NCBI RefSeq assembly: GCF_007176755.1
Contig: NZ_BJTV01000006.1
Span: 62,001-126,000, forward strand
Length of the DNA stretch: 64,000 nt
From: Streptomyces sp. 1-11
Lineage (GTDB): Bacteria; Actinomycetota; Actinomycetes; Streptomycetales; Streptomycetaceae
Direction of reading: 5' to 3'
Shown here: positions 53,424 to 62,895 of the stretch, in pieces
Numbering within the stretch: position 1 is the first letter of the stretch
Layout: the number at the start of each line of letters is the position of its first letter
Notes under the pieces: model-generated
What the model saw: only the letters and a program-made list of their open reading frames with translations
The model's database searches: none
What the model was told of the DNA's origin: nothing
Position numbers and translations under genes: made by a program

Positions 53424-53830
53424 GGGTTGCCTCCTGATCATGGTTTGGTGAATATCTCAGCCACGCGCGTGCGCGAAGCATTGGCCGTAGTCCACACGGG
53501 CGGGACCGATCGCGCAAGTACCCGGCCCTCCAGACCGCCGAAACGGTGACGATCCGGGCCGTGTCGGCGCAACTCCCGGCACCGCGTCCCACACGCTGGT
53601 GACCCACATCACACCGTTCTGCCCTCTTTGTTCTGTTCGGAATCATCCAGTCAAACGACTCTCGAACAAGTTTGGCAAGCCTGTCACACCCCGGGCGTAT
53701 CGTTGCGTTTTGACCGACCCTGTGTATCGGTTACCCCACGGTAGAGATGACGTACGTCTTCCCGAGGTACACGATGGGGAACGGTGTAGGCACGAGTGAA
53801 AAAGTGGCCCTCCGACAGGTAAGGAACAGC
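53424..53830. other. Divergent promoter region of DUF3052 and aceE
   Basis: No gene. On the plus strand a weak promoter candidate is TTGCGT...TATCGG near 53703-53730, about 100 bases before aceE. A/T content is above average around 53620-53720, fitting a regulated promoter region. Confidence 0.45.
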
Positions 53831-56578
53831 GTGGCTTCCGGATCCGATCGCAATCCGATCATCATTGGCGGCCTTCCGAGTCAGGTTCCTGACTTCGATC
53901 CCGAAGAGACCCAGGAGTGGCTCGACTCCCTCGACGCCGCGGTCGACGAACGCGGCCGGGAGCGGGCCCGGTACCTCATGCTCCGCCTGATCGAGCGGGC
54001 CCGCGAGCGGCGCGTGGCCGTGCCCGAGATGCGCAGCACGGACTACGTCAACACGATCCCCACCCGCGCCGAGCCGTTCTTCCCCGGCAACGAGGAGATC
54101 GAGCGCCGGATCCTGAACGCGACCCGCTGGAACGCGGCCGTGATGGTCTCGCGCGCGCAGCGTCCCGGCATCGGCGTCGGCGGGCACATCGCCACCTTCG
54201 CCTCCTCCGCCTCCCTGTACGACGTGGGCTTCAACCACTTCTTCCGCGGCAAGGACGAGGGCGACGGCGGCGACCAGGTCTTCTTCCAGGGCCACGCCTC
54301 CCCCGGCATCTACGCGCGCGCGTTCCTGCTCGACCGCCTCTCCGAGAAGCAGCTCGACGGCTTCCGGCAGGAGAAGTCGAAGTACCCCGACGGCCTGTCC
54401 AGCTACCCGCACCCGCGCTCCATGCCGGACTTCTGGGAGTTCCCCACCGTCTCCATGGGCCTCGGCCCGCTCGGCGCCATCTACCAGGCGCGGATGAACC
54501 GCTACATGCAGGCCCGCGGCATCGCCGACACCTCCAGGTCGCACGTGTGGGCGTTCCTCGGCGACGGCGAGATGGACGAGCCCGAGTCGCTCGGCCAGCT
54601 GAGCATCGCGGCGCGCGAGGGCCTGGACAACCTGACCTTCGTGGTCAACTGCAACCTGCAGCGCCTGGACGGTCCGGTGCGCGGCAACGGGAAGATCATC
54701 CAGGAGCTGGAGTCGGTCTTCCGGGGCGCCGGCTGGAACGTGATCAAGCTGATCTGGGACCGCTCCTGGGACCCGCTGCTCGCGCAGGACCGGGACGGCG
54801 TGCTGGTCAACAGGATGAACACCACCCCGGACGGCCAGTTCCAGACGTACGCGACCGAGACCGGCGCGTACATCCGCGAGCACTTCTTCGGCGACGACCA
54901 CCGGCTGCGCGCGATGGTCGAGAACATGAGCGACCACCAGATCCTGATGCTGGGCCGCGGCGGTCACGACCACCGGAAGATCTACGCGGCGTTCAAGGCC
55001 GCGGTGGAGCACAAGGGCCAGCCGACGGTCATCCTGGCCAAGACGGTCAAGGGGTGGACGCTGGGTCCGAACTTCGAGGGCCGCAACGCCACGCACCAGA
55101 TGAAGAAGCTGACGGTCGACGACCTCAAGCGCTTCCGCGACCGGCTGCACCTGCCGATCTCCGACAAGGAGCTGGAGTCCGGCGCGCCGCCCTACTACCA
55201 CCCGGGGCGCGACTCCGAGGAGATCCAGTACATGCACGACCGCCGCAAGCAGTGCGGCGGGTACGTGCCGACGCGGGTGGTCCGCGCCGAGCCGCTGGCA
55301 CTGCCGGACGACAAGGCGTACGCGACCGTGAAGAAGGGCACCGGTCAGCAGTCCATCGCCACGACCATGGCGTTCGTGCGACTGCTGAAGGACCTCATGC
55401 GGGACAAGGAGATCGGCAGGAGGTTCGTGCTGATCGCGCCGGACGAGTACCGCACGTTCGGCATGGACTCCTTCTTCCCGAGCGCGAAGATCTACAACCC
55501 GCTCGGTCAGCAGTACGAGGCGGTCGACCGCGATCTGCTGCTCGCGTACAAGGAGTCGCCGACCGGCCAGATGCTGCACGACGGCATCTCCGAGGCGGGC
55601 TGCACGGCCTCGCTGGTCGCGGCCGGCTCGGCCTACGCCACGCACGGCGAGCCGCTGATCCCGGTGTACGTCTTCTACTCGATGTTCGGTTTCCAGCGCA
55701 CCGGCGACCAGTTCTGGCAGATGGCCGACCAGCTCGCGCGCGGCTTCGTCCTGGGCGCGACCGCGGGACGCACCACCCTGACGGGTGAGGGCCTGCAGCA
55801 CGCGGACGGCCACTCGCAGCTCCTCGCCTCGACCAACCCGGCGTGCGTGGCCTACGACCCGGCCTACGGCTACGAGATCGCGCACATCGTGCAGGACGGC
55901 CTGCGCCGGATGTACGGCGGCGACGCCGAGCACCCGCACGGCGAGGACGTCTTCTACTACCTCACCGTCTACAACGAGCCCATCCGGCACCCGGCCGAGC
56001 CGGCGAACGTGGACGCCGAGGGCATCGTCAAGGGCGTGTACAAGCTGAGCGAGGGCACGGCCGGCTCGGTGCCGGCGCAGATCATGGCGTCCGGTGTCGC
56101 GGTGCCGTGGGCGCTGGAGGCGCAGCGGCTCCTCGCCGAGGACTGGAACGTCAGGGCGGACGTCTGGTCGGCGACCTCGTGGAACGAGCTGCGGCGCGAG
56201 GCCGTGGCCTGCGAGGAGCACAACCTGCTGCACCCGGAGGAGGAGCAGCGGGTGCCGTACGTGACGCGGAAGCTCAGCGGCTCCGAGGGGCCGTTCGTGG
56301 CGGTGTCCGACTGGATGCGGTCGGTCCCGGACCAGATCGCGCGCTGGGTGCCGGGGACCTACCAGTCCCTGGGCGCGGACGGCTTCGGATTCGCCGACAC
56401 CCGGGGCGCGGCGCGGCGGTTCTTCCACATCGACGCGCAGTCGATCGTGGTGGGGGTGCTGACCGAGCTGGCCCGGGACGGCAAGGTCGACCGGTCCGTG
56501 CTGAAGCAGGCCATCGACCGGTACCAGCTGCTGGACGTGGCGGCGGCGGATCCGGGGGCGGCCGGCGGCGACGCGTGA
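53831..56578 (+). CDS. aceE: Pyruvate dehydrogenase E1 component, homodimeric
   Basis: A 915-residue TPP enzyme that decarboxylates pyruvate and acetylates the lipoyl group of E2. The TPP/Mg motif is GDGEMDEP (244-251) with the terminal [11 protein letters not shown] about 30 residues on. N-terminal and middle transketolase-like domains are present ([39 protein letters not shown]). Length matches family members of 880-920 residues. GTG at 53831 with AAGGA upstream; longer starts are within a promoter-like region. No E2 or lipoamide dehydrogenase gene follows. A 13-base stem terminator closes the gene. Confidence 0.97.
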   Translation: MASGSDRNPIIIGGLPSQVPDFDPEETQEWLDSLDAAVDERGRERARYLMLRLIERARERRVAVPEMRSTDYVNTIPTRAEPFFPGNEEIERRILNATRWNAAVMVSRAQRPGIGVGGHIATFASSASLYDVGFNHFFRGKDEGDGGDQVFFQGHASPGIYARAFLLDRLSEKQLDGFRQEKSKYPDGLSSYPHPRSMPDFWEFPTVSMGLGPLGAIYQARMNRYMQARGIADTSRSHVWAFLGDGEMDEPESLGQLSIAAREGLDNLTFVVNCNLQRLDGPVRGNGKIIQELESVFRGAGWNVIKLIWDRSWDPLLAQDRDGVLVNRMNTTPDGQFQTYATETGAYIREHFFGDDHRLRAMVENMSDHQILMLGRGGHDHRKIYAAFKAAVEHKGQPTVILAKTVKGWTLGPNFEGRNATHQMKKLTVDDLKRFRDRLHLPISDKELESGAPPYYHPGRDSEEIQYMHDRRKQCGGYVPTRVVRAEPLALPDDKAYATVKKGTGQQSIATTMAFVRLLKDLMRDKEIGRRFVLIAPDEYRTFGMDSFFPSAKIYNPLGQQYEAVDRDLLLAYKESPTGQMLHDGISEAGCTASLVAAGSAYATHGEPLIPVYVFYSMFGFQRTGDQFWQMADQLARGFVLGATAGRTTLTGEGLQHADGHSQLLASTNPACVAYDPAYGYEIAHIVQDGLRRMYGGDAEHPHGEDVFYYLTVYNEPIRHPAEPANVDAEGIVKGVYKLSEGTAGSVPAQIMASGVAVPWALEAQRLLAEDWNVRADVWSATSWNELRREAVACEEHNLLHPEEEQRVPYVTRKLSGSEGPFVAVSDWMRSVPDQIARWVPGTYQSLGADGFGFADTRGAARRFFHIDAQSIVVGVLTELARDGKVDRSVLKQAIDRYQLLDVAAADPGAAGGDA

Positions 56579-56612
56579 CACCGCGCGGCCTGTGACAGGG
56601 CCCCGGGTGTGA

Positions 56613-56641
56613 GGGCGGCGGAGTCGTGGACTCCGCCGCCC
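56613..56641 (+). terminator. Hairpin terminator after aceE
   Basis: Perfect 13-base stem GGGCGGCGGAGTC/GACTCCGCCGCCC with GTG loop. Confidence 0.85.
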
Positions 56642-56652
56642 TTCGTCTTCCC

Positions 56653-56658
56653 TACGAT
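56653..56658 (+). promoter_or_regulatory. -10 box of K+ channel gene (leaderless)
   Basis: TACGAT, six bases, ATG at 56665. Lies only 11 bases after the aceE terminator stem. Confidence 0.5.
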
Positions 56659-56664
56659 GCGGGC

Positions 56665-57417
56665 ATGGAGACGAACGCGGCGCAGGCGGCGCAGGCGCGG
56701 TGGGAGCGGCTCACGCAACGGCCGTTGCTGGCGCTGGCCGTGGCCTTCGCCGTCGCGTACGCCGTGCCCATCGTGGACGGTTCGGCGGGGCACTCGCTGA
56801 CCGCCCTGTGCACGGGGGTGGAGTGGGTGGTGTGGGGCGCCTTCGCCGTGGACTACCTGATGCGGCTGGGGCTCGCGCCCCGGCGCGGGGAGTTCGTGCG
56901 GCGGCACTGGCCCGATCTGTTCGCGGTGGTGCTGCCGGTGCTGCAGCCGCTCCGGCTGCTGCGGATGGTCTCCACGCTGCTGCTGGTGGGGCGGCGGGCG
57001 CGGATGGCTCCGCAGATCCGGCTGACGACGTATGTCGTGGGCTCGGTGGTCGGGCTGCTGATGTTCGGGTCGCTCGCGGTGCTGTCGGTGGAGCGGGAGT
57101 CGCCGGACGGGAACATCCGGACGCTGGGTGACGCCGTCTGGTGGTCCTTCACGACGATGACGACGGTGGGGTACGGGGACCACGCGCCGACCACCGGGCT
57201 GGGGCGGATGATCGCGGTCGGGCTGATGCTGTCCGGGATCGCGTTGCTGGGTGTCGTGACGGCGAACATCGCGGCGTGGTTCATCTCGCGGTTCGAGAAG
57301 GACGACGTGGAGGAGCGGCGGCAGACGGAGGCGATCGCCGCACTGACGGAGGAGGTCCGGCTGCTCCGGGCGGAGGTGGCCCGGTTGGCCGGGGAGCGGG
57401 AGGGGGAGCGGCGGTGA
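56665..57417 (+). CDS. Voltage-gated-type potassium channel
   Basis: A 250-residue channel with six hydrophobic helices; S4 has regularly spaced Arg (LRLLRMVSTLLLVGRRARM). The pore loop TTMTTVGYGD (163-172) has the K+ selectivity filter TVGYGD. The C-terminus is a coiled coil (EERRQTEAIAALTEEVRLLRAEVARL). It resembles KvAP/Kch-like channels. ATG at 56665 without a ribosome-binding site, leaderless. Single gene. Confidence 0.93.
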   Translation: METNAAQAAQARWERLTQRPLLALAVAFAVAYAVPIVDGSAGHSLTALCTGVEWVVWGAFAVDYLMRLGLAPRRGEFVRRHWPDLFAVVLPVLQPLRLLRMVSTLLLVGRRARMAPQIRLTTYVVGSVVGLLMFGSLAVLSVERESPDGNIRTLGDAVWWSFTTMTTVGYGDHAPTTGLGRMIAVGLMLSGIALLGVVTANIAAWFISRFEKDDVEERRQTEAIAALTEEVRLLRAEVARLAGEREGERR

Positions 57418-57529
57418 GGGGGCTCCGCCGGGGGCGGTGTAGCTGTCCGGCTGGGGTTCGTCGCGTCGGCTCGGGTGTTGCTGCGCTGAACTCAGGCCGG
57501 ACTGACACGGCGTCCGGTGTTGCTGCCGG

Positions 57530-57622
57530 CCCAGGCGTTTCGCTTGCCCACGCTTGCGGGGTGCCGCTGCGCCCACCCGTGCCGCCCTTAGCGGCACGCA
57601 TGCCCGCAGCTACGCGGGCCCC
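57530..57622. repeat. Dispersed Streptomyces repeat with two hairpins
   Basis: Contains GTGCCGC-CCTTA-GCGGCAC and GCCCGC-AGCTA-CGCGGGC palindromes in the order I recall from many Streptomyces intergenic regions. The rest of 57418-57656 has no gene and no clear signal. Confidence 0.5.
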
Positions 57623-57656
57623 GGTGCCCGCGGCGGCGGTGCTTTTGGGTGTGGGA

Positions 57657-57699
57657 GAGCCCGCAGTCCGGGGCCTGGGGGCGCGAGGGCTGCGGGCTC
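57657..57699 (-). terminator. Hairpin after the DUF4190-like gene
   Basis: Ten-base stem GAGCCCGCAG/CTGCGGGCTC, 23-base loop, 14 bases beyond the stop. Confidence 0.6.
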
Positions 57700-57712
57700 G
57701 GGGTGGGGCGGG

Positions 57713-58021
57713 TCAGAGGAGGCCGTGGCCCCAAGTGGCCGCGCCTGCCAGGGCTATGAGGGACAGCAGGGTGTCGATCGCGCCCAGGACGAGGGCGACC
57801 ACGGCCGGGATGTTGCGGTCGGTGGACCACTTGCGGCCCATGGACTGCCAGCCGCAGAACATCGCCACCGGGCCGAGGATGATGCCCAGCGCGAAGAATC
57901 CGGCGACCGCGCAGACCGTACCGATGATCCCGAGCGTCGCACGGTCCGGCCCGGTCCGCTGCCACGAACGGCCGCGTGACCGGGGGTACCCGCGCGTTCC
58001 GTGCCCGAAGCCTGCCATCAT
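57713..58021 (-). CDS. Small DUF4190-like membrane protein
   Basis: A 102-residue protein with two hydrophobic helices (TLGIIGTVCAVAGFFALGIILGP and IPAVVALVLGAIDTLLSLIAL, each shortened here) around a G-x-x-x-x-x-R loop. This resembles DUF4190 and DUF4352-associated modules. Function unknown. ATG at 58021 has GAGGAG six bases upstream; ATG at 58039 (six residues longer) is possible. Single gene. Confidence 0.7.
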   Translation of the reverse strand: MMAGFGHGTRGYPRSRGRSWQRTGPDRATLGIIGTVCAVAGFFALGIILGPVAMFCGWQSMGRKWSTDRNIPAVVALVLGAIDTLLSLIALAGAATWGHGLL

Positions 58022-58206
58022 CAACTCCTCGGTGCTCATGGACAGTTCGGCCTCACGGAGCGGGTACCCCGGTTTCCGGCGGGCAGACCTGCGCGCGCTG
58101 CCCCCCTCCAGCAGCGCGCGCCGCGGCCCGGCGGCCCCCCGCATGCCCTGCGGAGGACCTGACCCACTGTGACCTGCGGCGCGCGCCAGGAGCGAGGGAT
58201 CTTGAG

Positions 58207-58233
58207 CGGAGTCACCCTGATGGGCGAACTCCG
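58207..58233 (-). terminator. Weak hairpin after the DHA2 transporter
   Basis: CGGAGT/ACTCCG with inner CCC/GGG pairing, 26-52 bases beyond the stop of the MFS gene. Confidence 0.4.
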
Positions 58234-58258
58234 CCCCGATCAGGCATGGAAGCCGGGA

Positions 58259-59878
58259 TCAGATGTGTCCGACGCCCGCGCCGGCCTCCGCGTTCGCGCC
58301 CCGCTTGGTGAGCAGCGCGACGAGGACCGCGAACGCAGCCACGCCGGCCGCGACGAGGGAGGCGAGGCTCATGCCGGAGATGAACGTGTCGTGCGCGACC
58401 GAGGTGATCTTCGCGACGAGCTGCTCCGGCATGCCCTTGGCCACCGGGGCCACGCCCACCTGCACCGCCTCGGACGCCTGGTCGAGCTGCTCCGGGGTCA
58501 GCTTCGGCAGCCCCGCGCCGGCCCAGTTGCCGGGCAGGTCGCTGTCCACCTTGGAGGCCATGACCGCGCCCAGCACCGCCGTGCCGAGGCTGCCGCCGAT
58601 CTGCATGGCCGCCTGCTGCAGGCCGCCCGCCACACCGGACAGCTCCATCGGGGCGTTGCCCACGATCACCTCGGTGGCGCCGACCATGACCGGCGCCAGG
58701 CCGAAGCCCAGCAGGGCGAACCAGATCGACATGACACCGCTGCTGGTGTCGGCCTCGAGCGTCGACATGCCGTACATGGCCACCGCGGTGGCCGCCATGC
58801 CGCCGGCCAGCGGGATGCGCGGGCCGAGCTTGGTGATCGCGGCGCCCGCGAGCGGGGATCCGACGATCATCATGCCGGTGAGCGGAAGCAGGTGCAGACC
58901 CGCGTCGATGGGGCTCATGCCGTGGACGTTCTGGAGGTAGAACGTCACGAAGAACAGGCCGCCCATGAAGGCGATCGCCATCAGGACCATCAGGACGACA
59001 CCCGCGGACAGCGGGACCGAGCGGAACATGCCCAGCGGGATCAGCGGCTCGGCGACCCGCGTCTCCCAGACCGCGAACAGGACGAAGAGCAGCGCCGAGG
59101 CGCCGATGAAGCCCCAGGTCTTGACGTCGCCCCAGCCCCAGGTCGGGGCCTTGATGAGCGCCCACACCAGGCAGAACATCGCGCCGGAGAGCAGGGCGAT
59201 GCCCGGCAGGTCGAAGGAGCGCGGGGCGTTCTTCGCGCGGTGGTCCAGCAGGATCAGCAGGCCCAGCAGCAGGGCGAGGGCGCCGACCGGCACGTTGATG
59301 AAGAACACCGACTGCCAGTTGACGTGCTCGACCAGGACGCCGCCGAGGATCGGGCCGCCCGCGGTGGAGGCGCCGATGACCATGCCCCAGATGCCGATCG
59401 CCATGTTCAGCTTCTCGGCCGGGAAGGTGGCCCGCAGCAGGCCCAGCGCGGCCGGCATCAGCAGCGCGCCGAACAGGCCCTGCAGGACCCGGAAGGTGAC
59501 GACGGCGGCGATGCTGTTCGACAGGCCGATGGCGCCCGAGGCGGCGGCGAAGCCGGTCACGCCGATCAGGAAGGTCTGGCGGTGGCCGAAGCGGTCACCG
59601 AGCTTGCCCGCGGTGATCAGGCAGACCGCGAGGGCGAGGAAGTAGCCGTTGGTGATCCACTGGACGTCGGCGAAGCTCGCGCCGAGGTCCTTCTGGATGG
59701 CCGGGTTGGCGATGGCCACGATGGTGCCGTCGAGGGCCACCATCATGACCCCTACGGCGACGGTGATGAGGGTGAGCCACGGGTGGCCGCGCAGCCCCGC
59801 GGCCGGGGTCGGCTCCGACGGGTCGGCCGATGCCCGGTCCCCCGGTCCCGTCGTGTCGATGGTGGTCTGACTAGTCAT
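58259..59878 (-). CDS. DHA2-family (EmrB/QacA-type) MFS drug transporter
   Basis: A 539-residue transporter with 14 hydrophobic segments: ALDGTIVAIANPAIQ (motif D1-like), GKLGDRFGHRQTFL (motif A), GASTAGGPILGGVLVEH (motif C). It is expected to export drugs or secondary metabolites. ATG at 59878 with GAAGGT upstream; the longer ATG at 59920 lies upstream of the promoter's -35 box. Divergent from a TetR repressor with a shared palindromic operator at 59893-59907, a standard efflux pair. Confidence 0.93.
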   Translation of the reverse strand: MTSQTTIDTTGPGDRASADPSEPTPAAGLRGHPWLTLITVAVGVMMVALDGTIVAIANPAIQKDLGASFADVQWITNGYFLALAVCLITAGKLGDRFGHRQTFLIGVTGFAAASGAIGLSNSIAAVVTFRVLQGLFGALLMPAALGLLRATFPAEKLNMAIGIWGMVIGASTAGGPILGGVLVEHVNWQSVFFINVPVGALALLLGLLILLDHRAKNAPRSFDLPGIALLSGAMFCLVWALIKAPTWGWGDVKTWGFIGASALLFVLFAVWETRVAEPLIPLGMFRSVPLSAGVVLMVLMAIAFMGGLFFVTFYLQNVHGMSPIDAGLHLLPLTGMMIVGSPLAGAAITKLGPRIPLAGGMAATAVAMYGMSTLEADTSSGVMSIWFALLGFGLAPVMVGATEVIVGNAPMELSGVAGGLQQAAMQIGGSLGTAVLGAVMASKVDSDLPGNWAGAGLPKLTPEQLDQASEAVQVGVAPVAKGMPEQLVAKITSVAHDTFISGMSLASLVAAGVAAFAVLVALLTKRGANAEAGAGVGHI

Positions 59879-59885
59879 ACCTTCG

Positions 59886-59915
59886 AGGCTAGTGTCAGTC
59901 GCTGACAGTTGACAA
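59886..59915 (-). promoter_or_regulatory. Efflux promoter with palindromic TetR operator
   Basis: Minus strand TTGTCA (59915-59910), 18 bases, TAGCCT (59891-59886). The perfect palindrome TGTCAG-TCG-CTGACA (59893-59907) fills the spacer. A partial half-site, ACTGACAC, recurs near 59934-59942. Confidence 0.7.
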
Positions 59916-59991
59916 ACCAATTCACAAGTCGGTTACTGACACGACACCAGCGCATAGCCTGAGCTGGAGGGACGTTCACCGGGAGAGACCA

Positions 59992-60618
59992 ATGGAGACG
60001 CTGCGGGACCGCAAGAAGCGGCGCACTCGGGAGGCGCTGCTGCGGGCCGCTCTCGAACTGTTCACCACGCAGGGCTACGAGCACACCACCGTCGACGAGA
60101 TCGCCGAGGCCGTCGACGTCTCGCAGCGCACCTTCTTCCGTTACTTCGCCGGCAAGGAGGAGGTGGCCTTCGCCGTCCAGAAGATGACGGAGGCCCTCTT
60201 CGTGGCGGCCGTCCGGGCCAGGCCGGCGCACGAGGCGCCGATGGAGGCGCTGCGGCAGGCGGTCCTGGAGGGCTGGGACGCGATACGCGAGACGGTCGAT
60301 TCGGCCGTTCCGGTGGAGCTGTACCTGCGCATGTACCGGACCATAGAGTCGACGCCCGCGCTGCTCGCCGCGCATCTGCGGCGGTCCGTCGCCACCGAGG
60401 AGACGATCGCGCGGCTGCTCGCCGAACGGGAGGGCGTCGACGTGGACACCGACCCGCGGCCGCGGCTGGCCGTGGCCGTCTTCGGCGGGGTGATGAGGGT
60501 CACCGAACGGCAGTGGTGCACCGGTGACGACTTCAGTCTCGAGGCGGTCCGGCGTCTGACGGTGTCGTACCTGGACCAGCTGGGTTCGGCGCTCACCGGC
60601 AACTGGCGGGCGGGCTGA
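59992..60618 (+). CDS. TetR-family repressor of the adjacent MFS pump
   Basis: A 208-residue regulator. The N-terminal helix-turn-helix reads REALLRAALELFTTQGYEHTTVDEIAEAVDVSQRTFFRYFAGKE, of which TTVDEIAEAVDVSQRTFFRY is the recognition part. The C-terminal ligand domain is helical, with W and C residues (RQWCTGDDF). It is divergent from the DHA2 transporter and separated from it by 113 bases holding a perfect palindrome, so autoregulation and pump repression are likely. ATG at 59992 with GGGAGAG upstream. Confidence 0.92.
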   Translation: METLRDRKKRRTREALLRAALELFTTQGYEHTTVDEIAEAVDVSQRTFFRYFAGKEEVAFAVQKMTEALFVAAVRARPAHEAPMEALRQAVLEGWDAIRETVDSAVPVELYLRMYRTIESTPALLAAHLRRSVATEETIARLLAEREGVDVDTDPRPRLAVAVFGGVMRVTERQWCTGDDFSLEAVRRLTVSYLDQLGSALTGNWRAG

Positions 60619-60693
60619 GGACGTTCCGGACCGTTCGATCTCATCGAAACGTGATACCGGTCACTCGGTTACCCCGAGACCCTCTCGTTCTCC

Positions 60694-60699
60694 TAGTGT
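60694..60699 (+). promoter_or_regulatory. -10 box of DUF1023 hydrolase gene
   Basis: TAGTGT, nine bases, GTG at 60709; probably leaderless or nearly so. Confidence 0.45.
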
Positions 60700-60708
60700 G
60701 TCCTCCCA

Positions 60709-61926
60709 GTGACTTCCTTCGACACCTCCCCGCAGCTCAACGTCTGGCGCGCCATGCTCGCCCTGGCCGTGGTGTTCGTGATGCTCGCGACCACCGGCTG
60801 GACCGCGATGCGCACCCACCGGGAGCCGACCGCGTTGCAGCACTCGCTCGACAAGTGGGAGCACGGCACGCTGCGCGGCCTGCGTCTGCCGGACCCGGAG
60901 GCGGCCCCCGCACGGCTCACCCGGTTCTTCGCCTCGCTCACCCCGCACGAGCGCGACCGGCTGGCCCTCCGCTATCCCCTGGCGGTCGGCAACATGAACG
61001 GCGCCCCCGTCAAGCTGCGTTACCGCGCCAACCGCATCGCGCTGGGCCAGGCGCGTGAGGTCGAGGGGCGGCGCATGCACGACAGCCGGATCAGCAGGGC
61101 CGGACAGCAGGACGCGGGCCAGCGGATGGAGCGTTACACGGCGCTGATGCGGCCGGGCCGGCACATCCTCGCCTTCGACCCCGCGGGCTCGGGCCGGGTC
61201 GCGGAGGTGTTCGGCAGCCTCAGCAGGGCCGACCGCGTCTCCGTCGTCGTGCCCGGTGTCGACACCGACCTGCTCACCTTCCAGCGGACGTACCGCAGGT
61301 ACAGCGCCCCGGTCGGCATGGCCGAGGCGCTGTACGCCGCCGAGCGGGCGGAGCGGCCCTCGACCCGCACGGCCGTGATCGCCTGGGCCGACTACACCGC
61401 GCCGGCCGGACTCGGCGTGGACGCGGCCACCGGACTGCGCGCCGAGGAGGGCGCCGTCCGTCTGAACGCGCTGCTGCGCGGTCTCCCCGGCAGGGCGCCG
61501 GTGTCGATGTTCTGCCACAGCTACGGCTCGGTGGTCTGCGGGGTCGCCGCGCACGGCATGCCGGGCCGGGTGACCGACCTGGCGGTGGCCGCGAGCCCCG
61601 GGATGCGCGCGGCCAGCGCCTCCCGCCTGGGCACCTCGGCCCGGGTGTGGGCGATGCGGGACGCCAGCGACTGGGTGCAGGACGTGCCGTACCTGGAACT
61701 CGGCGGGCTGGGCCACGGGGCCGACCCGGTGTCCTCCGCGTTCGGCGCGCGGGTCCTGTCGGCCCGCGACGCGAAGGGCCACAGCGGCTACTTCCAGCCG
61801 GGCACGGACAGTCTGCGCAACCTCGCGCACGTCGGCGTCGGCGCGTACGACGCGGTGACGTGCGCACGCGAAGACGATGCCTGCCGGACGGGTCTGCCCC
61901 GCACGACGACGGCCGGACGCGCGTAG
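60709..61926 (+). CDS. DUF1023 alpha/beta hydrolase, signal-anchored
   Basis: A 405-residue protein. N-terminal hydrophobic segment (about 13-33, LALAVVFVMLATTGW) acts as anchor or uncleaved signal. The C-terminal part is an alpha/beta hydrolase of the DUF1023 class with the nucleophile elbow FCHSYGSVV in place of G-x-S-x-G, oxyanion region VVVPGVDTD and a downstream His in KGHSGYF. Many Streptomyces carry such exported hydrolases; the substrate is unknown. GTG at 60709 is nine bases from a -10 box and has no good ribosome-binding site. Confidence 0.87.
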   Translation: MTSFDTSPQLNVWRAMLALAVVFVMLATTGWTAMRTHREPTALQHSLDKWEHGTLRGLRLPDPEAAPARLTRFFASLTPHERDRLALRYPLAVGNMNGAPVKLRYRANRIALGQAREVEGRRMHDSRISRAGQQDAGQRMERYTALMRPGRHILAFDPAGSGRVAEVFGSLSRADRVSVVVPGVDTDLLTFQRTYRRYSAPVGMAEALYAAERAERPSTRTAVIAWADYTAPAGLGVDAATGLRAEEGAVRLNALLRGLPGRAPVSMFCHSYGSVVCGVAAHGMPGRVTDLAVAASPGMRAASASRLGTSARVWAMRDASDWVQDVPYLELGGLGHGADPVSSAFGARVLSARDAKGHSGYFQPGTDSLRNLAHVGVGAYDAVTCAREDDACRTGLPRTTTAGRA

Positions 61927-61979
61927 AAACAGCAGGAAGTGCGGTCTGCGCGGGTGGCGACGGAGGAGCACGTGCCGCA

Positions 61980-61985
61980 TACGAT
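61980..61985 (+). promoter_or_regulatory. -10 box of DUF4429 gene (leaderless)
   Basis: TACGAT, seven bases, ATG at 61993. The competing ATG at 61984 lies inside the box. Confidence 0.5.
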
Positions 61986-61992
61986 GAGCCGC

Positions 61993-62847
61993 ATGGGTGA
62001 CGTACTGGCGGGTTTTCATGCCGTCTGGGAGTTCGAGTCCGACTCCGTGCTCATCCGCTACGAACGGGGGATTCGGACACCCAAGCTGTTCCAGGCGCTG
62101 GGCGAGCGGCGCGTTCCGCTGGCCGCGGTCGAGGAGGTGACCCTCACTCCCGGCAAGCGCGGCTCGGTGGCACTGCGGCTGCGGCCGCGCCCCGGCGCCG
62201 ACCCGCTGATGGACGCGGCGGCCGGGCAGCTGCGCGAGGGCTCCGACCCCTACCGGCTGGTGCTGCCGGCCGAGCGGGCGACCCTCGCCGAGTACTACGC
62301 CGACGAGCTGAGACCGCTGCTGGCCGGGTCCGGGCCGGAGCCCCCCGAGCGCTACCTGGTGGCCGCCCCGCAGGCCCCGCTGCAGTTCAAGGCGTACGAC
62401 GCGAAGGCGGTCTTCGACGGGACCCGGGTGCACTTCCGCTGGTCGTGGACCGGGGCGTCCTCGGCCAAGTGGAAAGCCGGGGACCAGAGTTGGGCGGTCA
62501 CCGAGCTCAGCGCGGTGGAGTGGCGCTCGCCGGAGGCCTTCGAGGGGCATCTGCGCCTGGTACCCCGCGACGGCGGTTCCACCCCTCCCGCACAGCCCGA
62601 CCAGGACCCGGCGGCCGTCGTCTTCGGCCTCGGCTACGGGCCGGTGCACGAGTCCCTGCCGTTCGCCGCCGCCGTCCTCGCGGCGCTGCGGAGCCGGGGG
62701 CCGGTGCCGGTGGCGCCGGTGCCGGCCCGGCGGGACCCGGCCGACATCGCCGAGCGCATCCGGCATCTCGGCGAACTGCACCAGGCGGGCCTGGTCACAG
62801 ACGAGGAGTTCTCCTCCAAGAAGGCCGAATTACTGGCCGAGCTGTAG
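61993..62847 (+). CDS. DUF4429-SHOCT domain protein
   Basis: A 284-residue protein starting MGDVLAGFHAVWEFESDSVLIRY, of which GDVLAGFHAVWEFESD is the DUF4429 start; related RYLVAAPQAPLQFKAYDAKAVFDG suggests a second copy (about 120-215). The C-terminal 30 residues are a SHOCT domain (IRHLGELHQAGLVTDEEF), a short helical module often used for oligomerisation or membrane association. Probably a PH-like protein; function unknown. ATG at 61993 is preferred over 61984. Confidence 0.88.
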   Translation: MGDVLAGFHAVWEFESDSVLIRYERGIRTPKLFQALGERRVPLAAVEEVTLTPGKRGSVALRLRPRPGADPLMDAAAGQLREGSDPYRLVLPAERATLAEYYADELRPLLAGSGPEPPERYLVAAPQAPLQFKAYDAKAVFDGTRVHFRWSWTGASSAKWKAGDQSWAVTELSAVEWRSPEAFEGHLRLVPRDGGSTPPAQPDQDPAAVVFGLGYGPVHESLPFAAAVLAALRSRGPVPVAPVPARRDPADIAERIRHLGELHQAGLVTDEEFSSKKAELLAEL

Positions 62848-62895
62848 CGGCGCCGCTCACCGGCCGGGTTGTGGCGGCGCCGTGCGGCCGGCGGG

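Noticed and set aside
53700..53735. TTGACC-based promoter for aceE
   Set aside because: No acceptable -10 lies 16-18 bases downstream of TTGACC; an alternative TTGCGT/TATCGG pair is only weakly supported.
53684..56581. Large open frame antisense to aceE
   Set aside because: Composition is V/R/D/H-rich shadow sequence; aceE has complete catalytic motifs on the plus strand.
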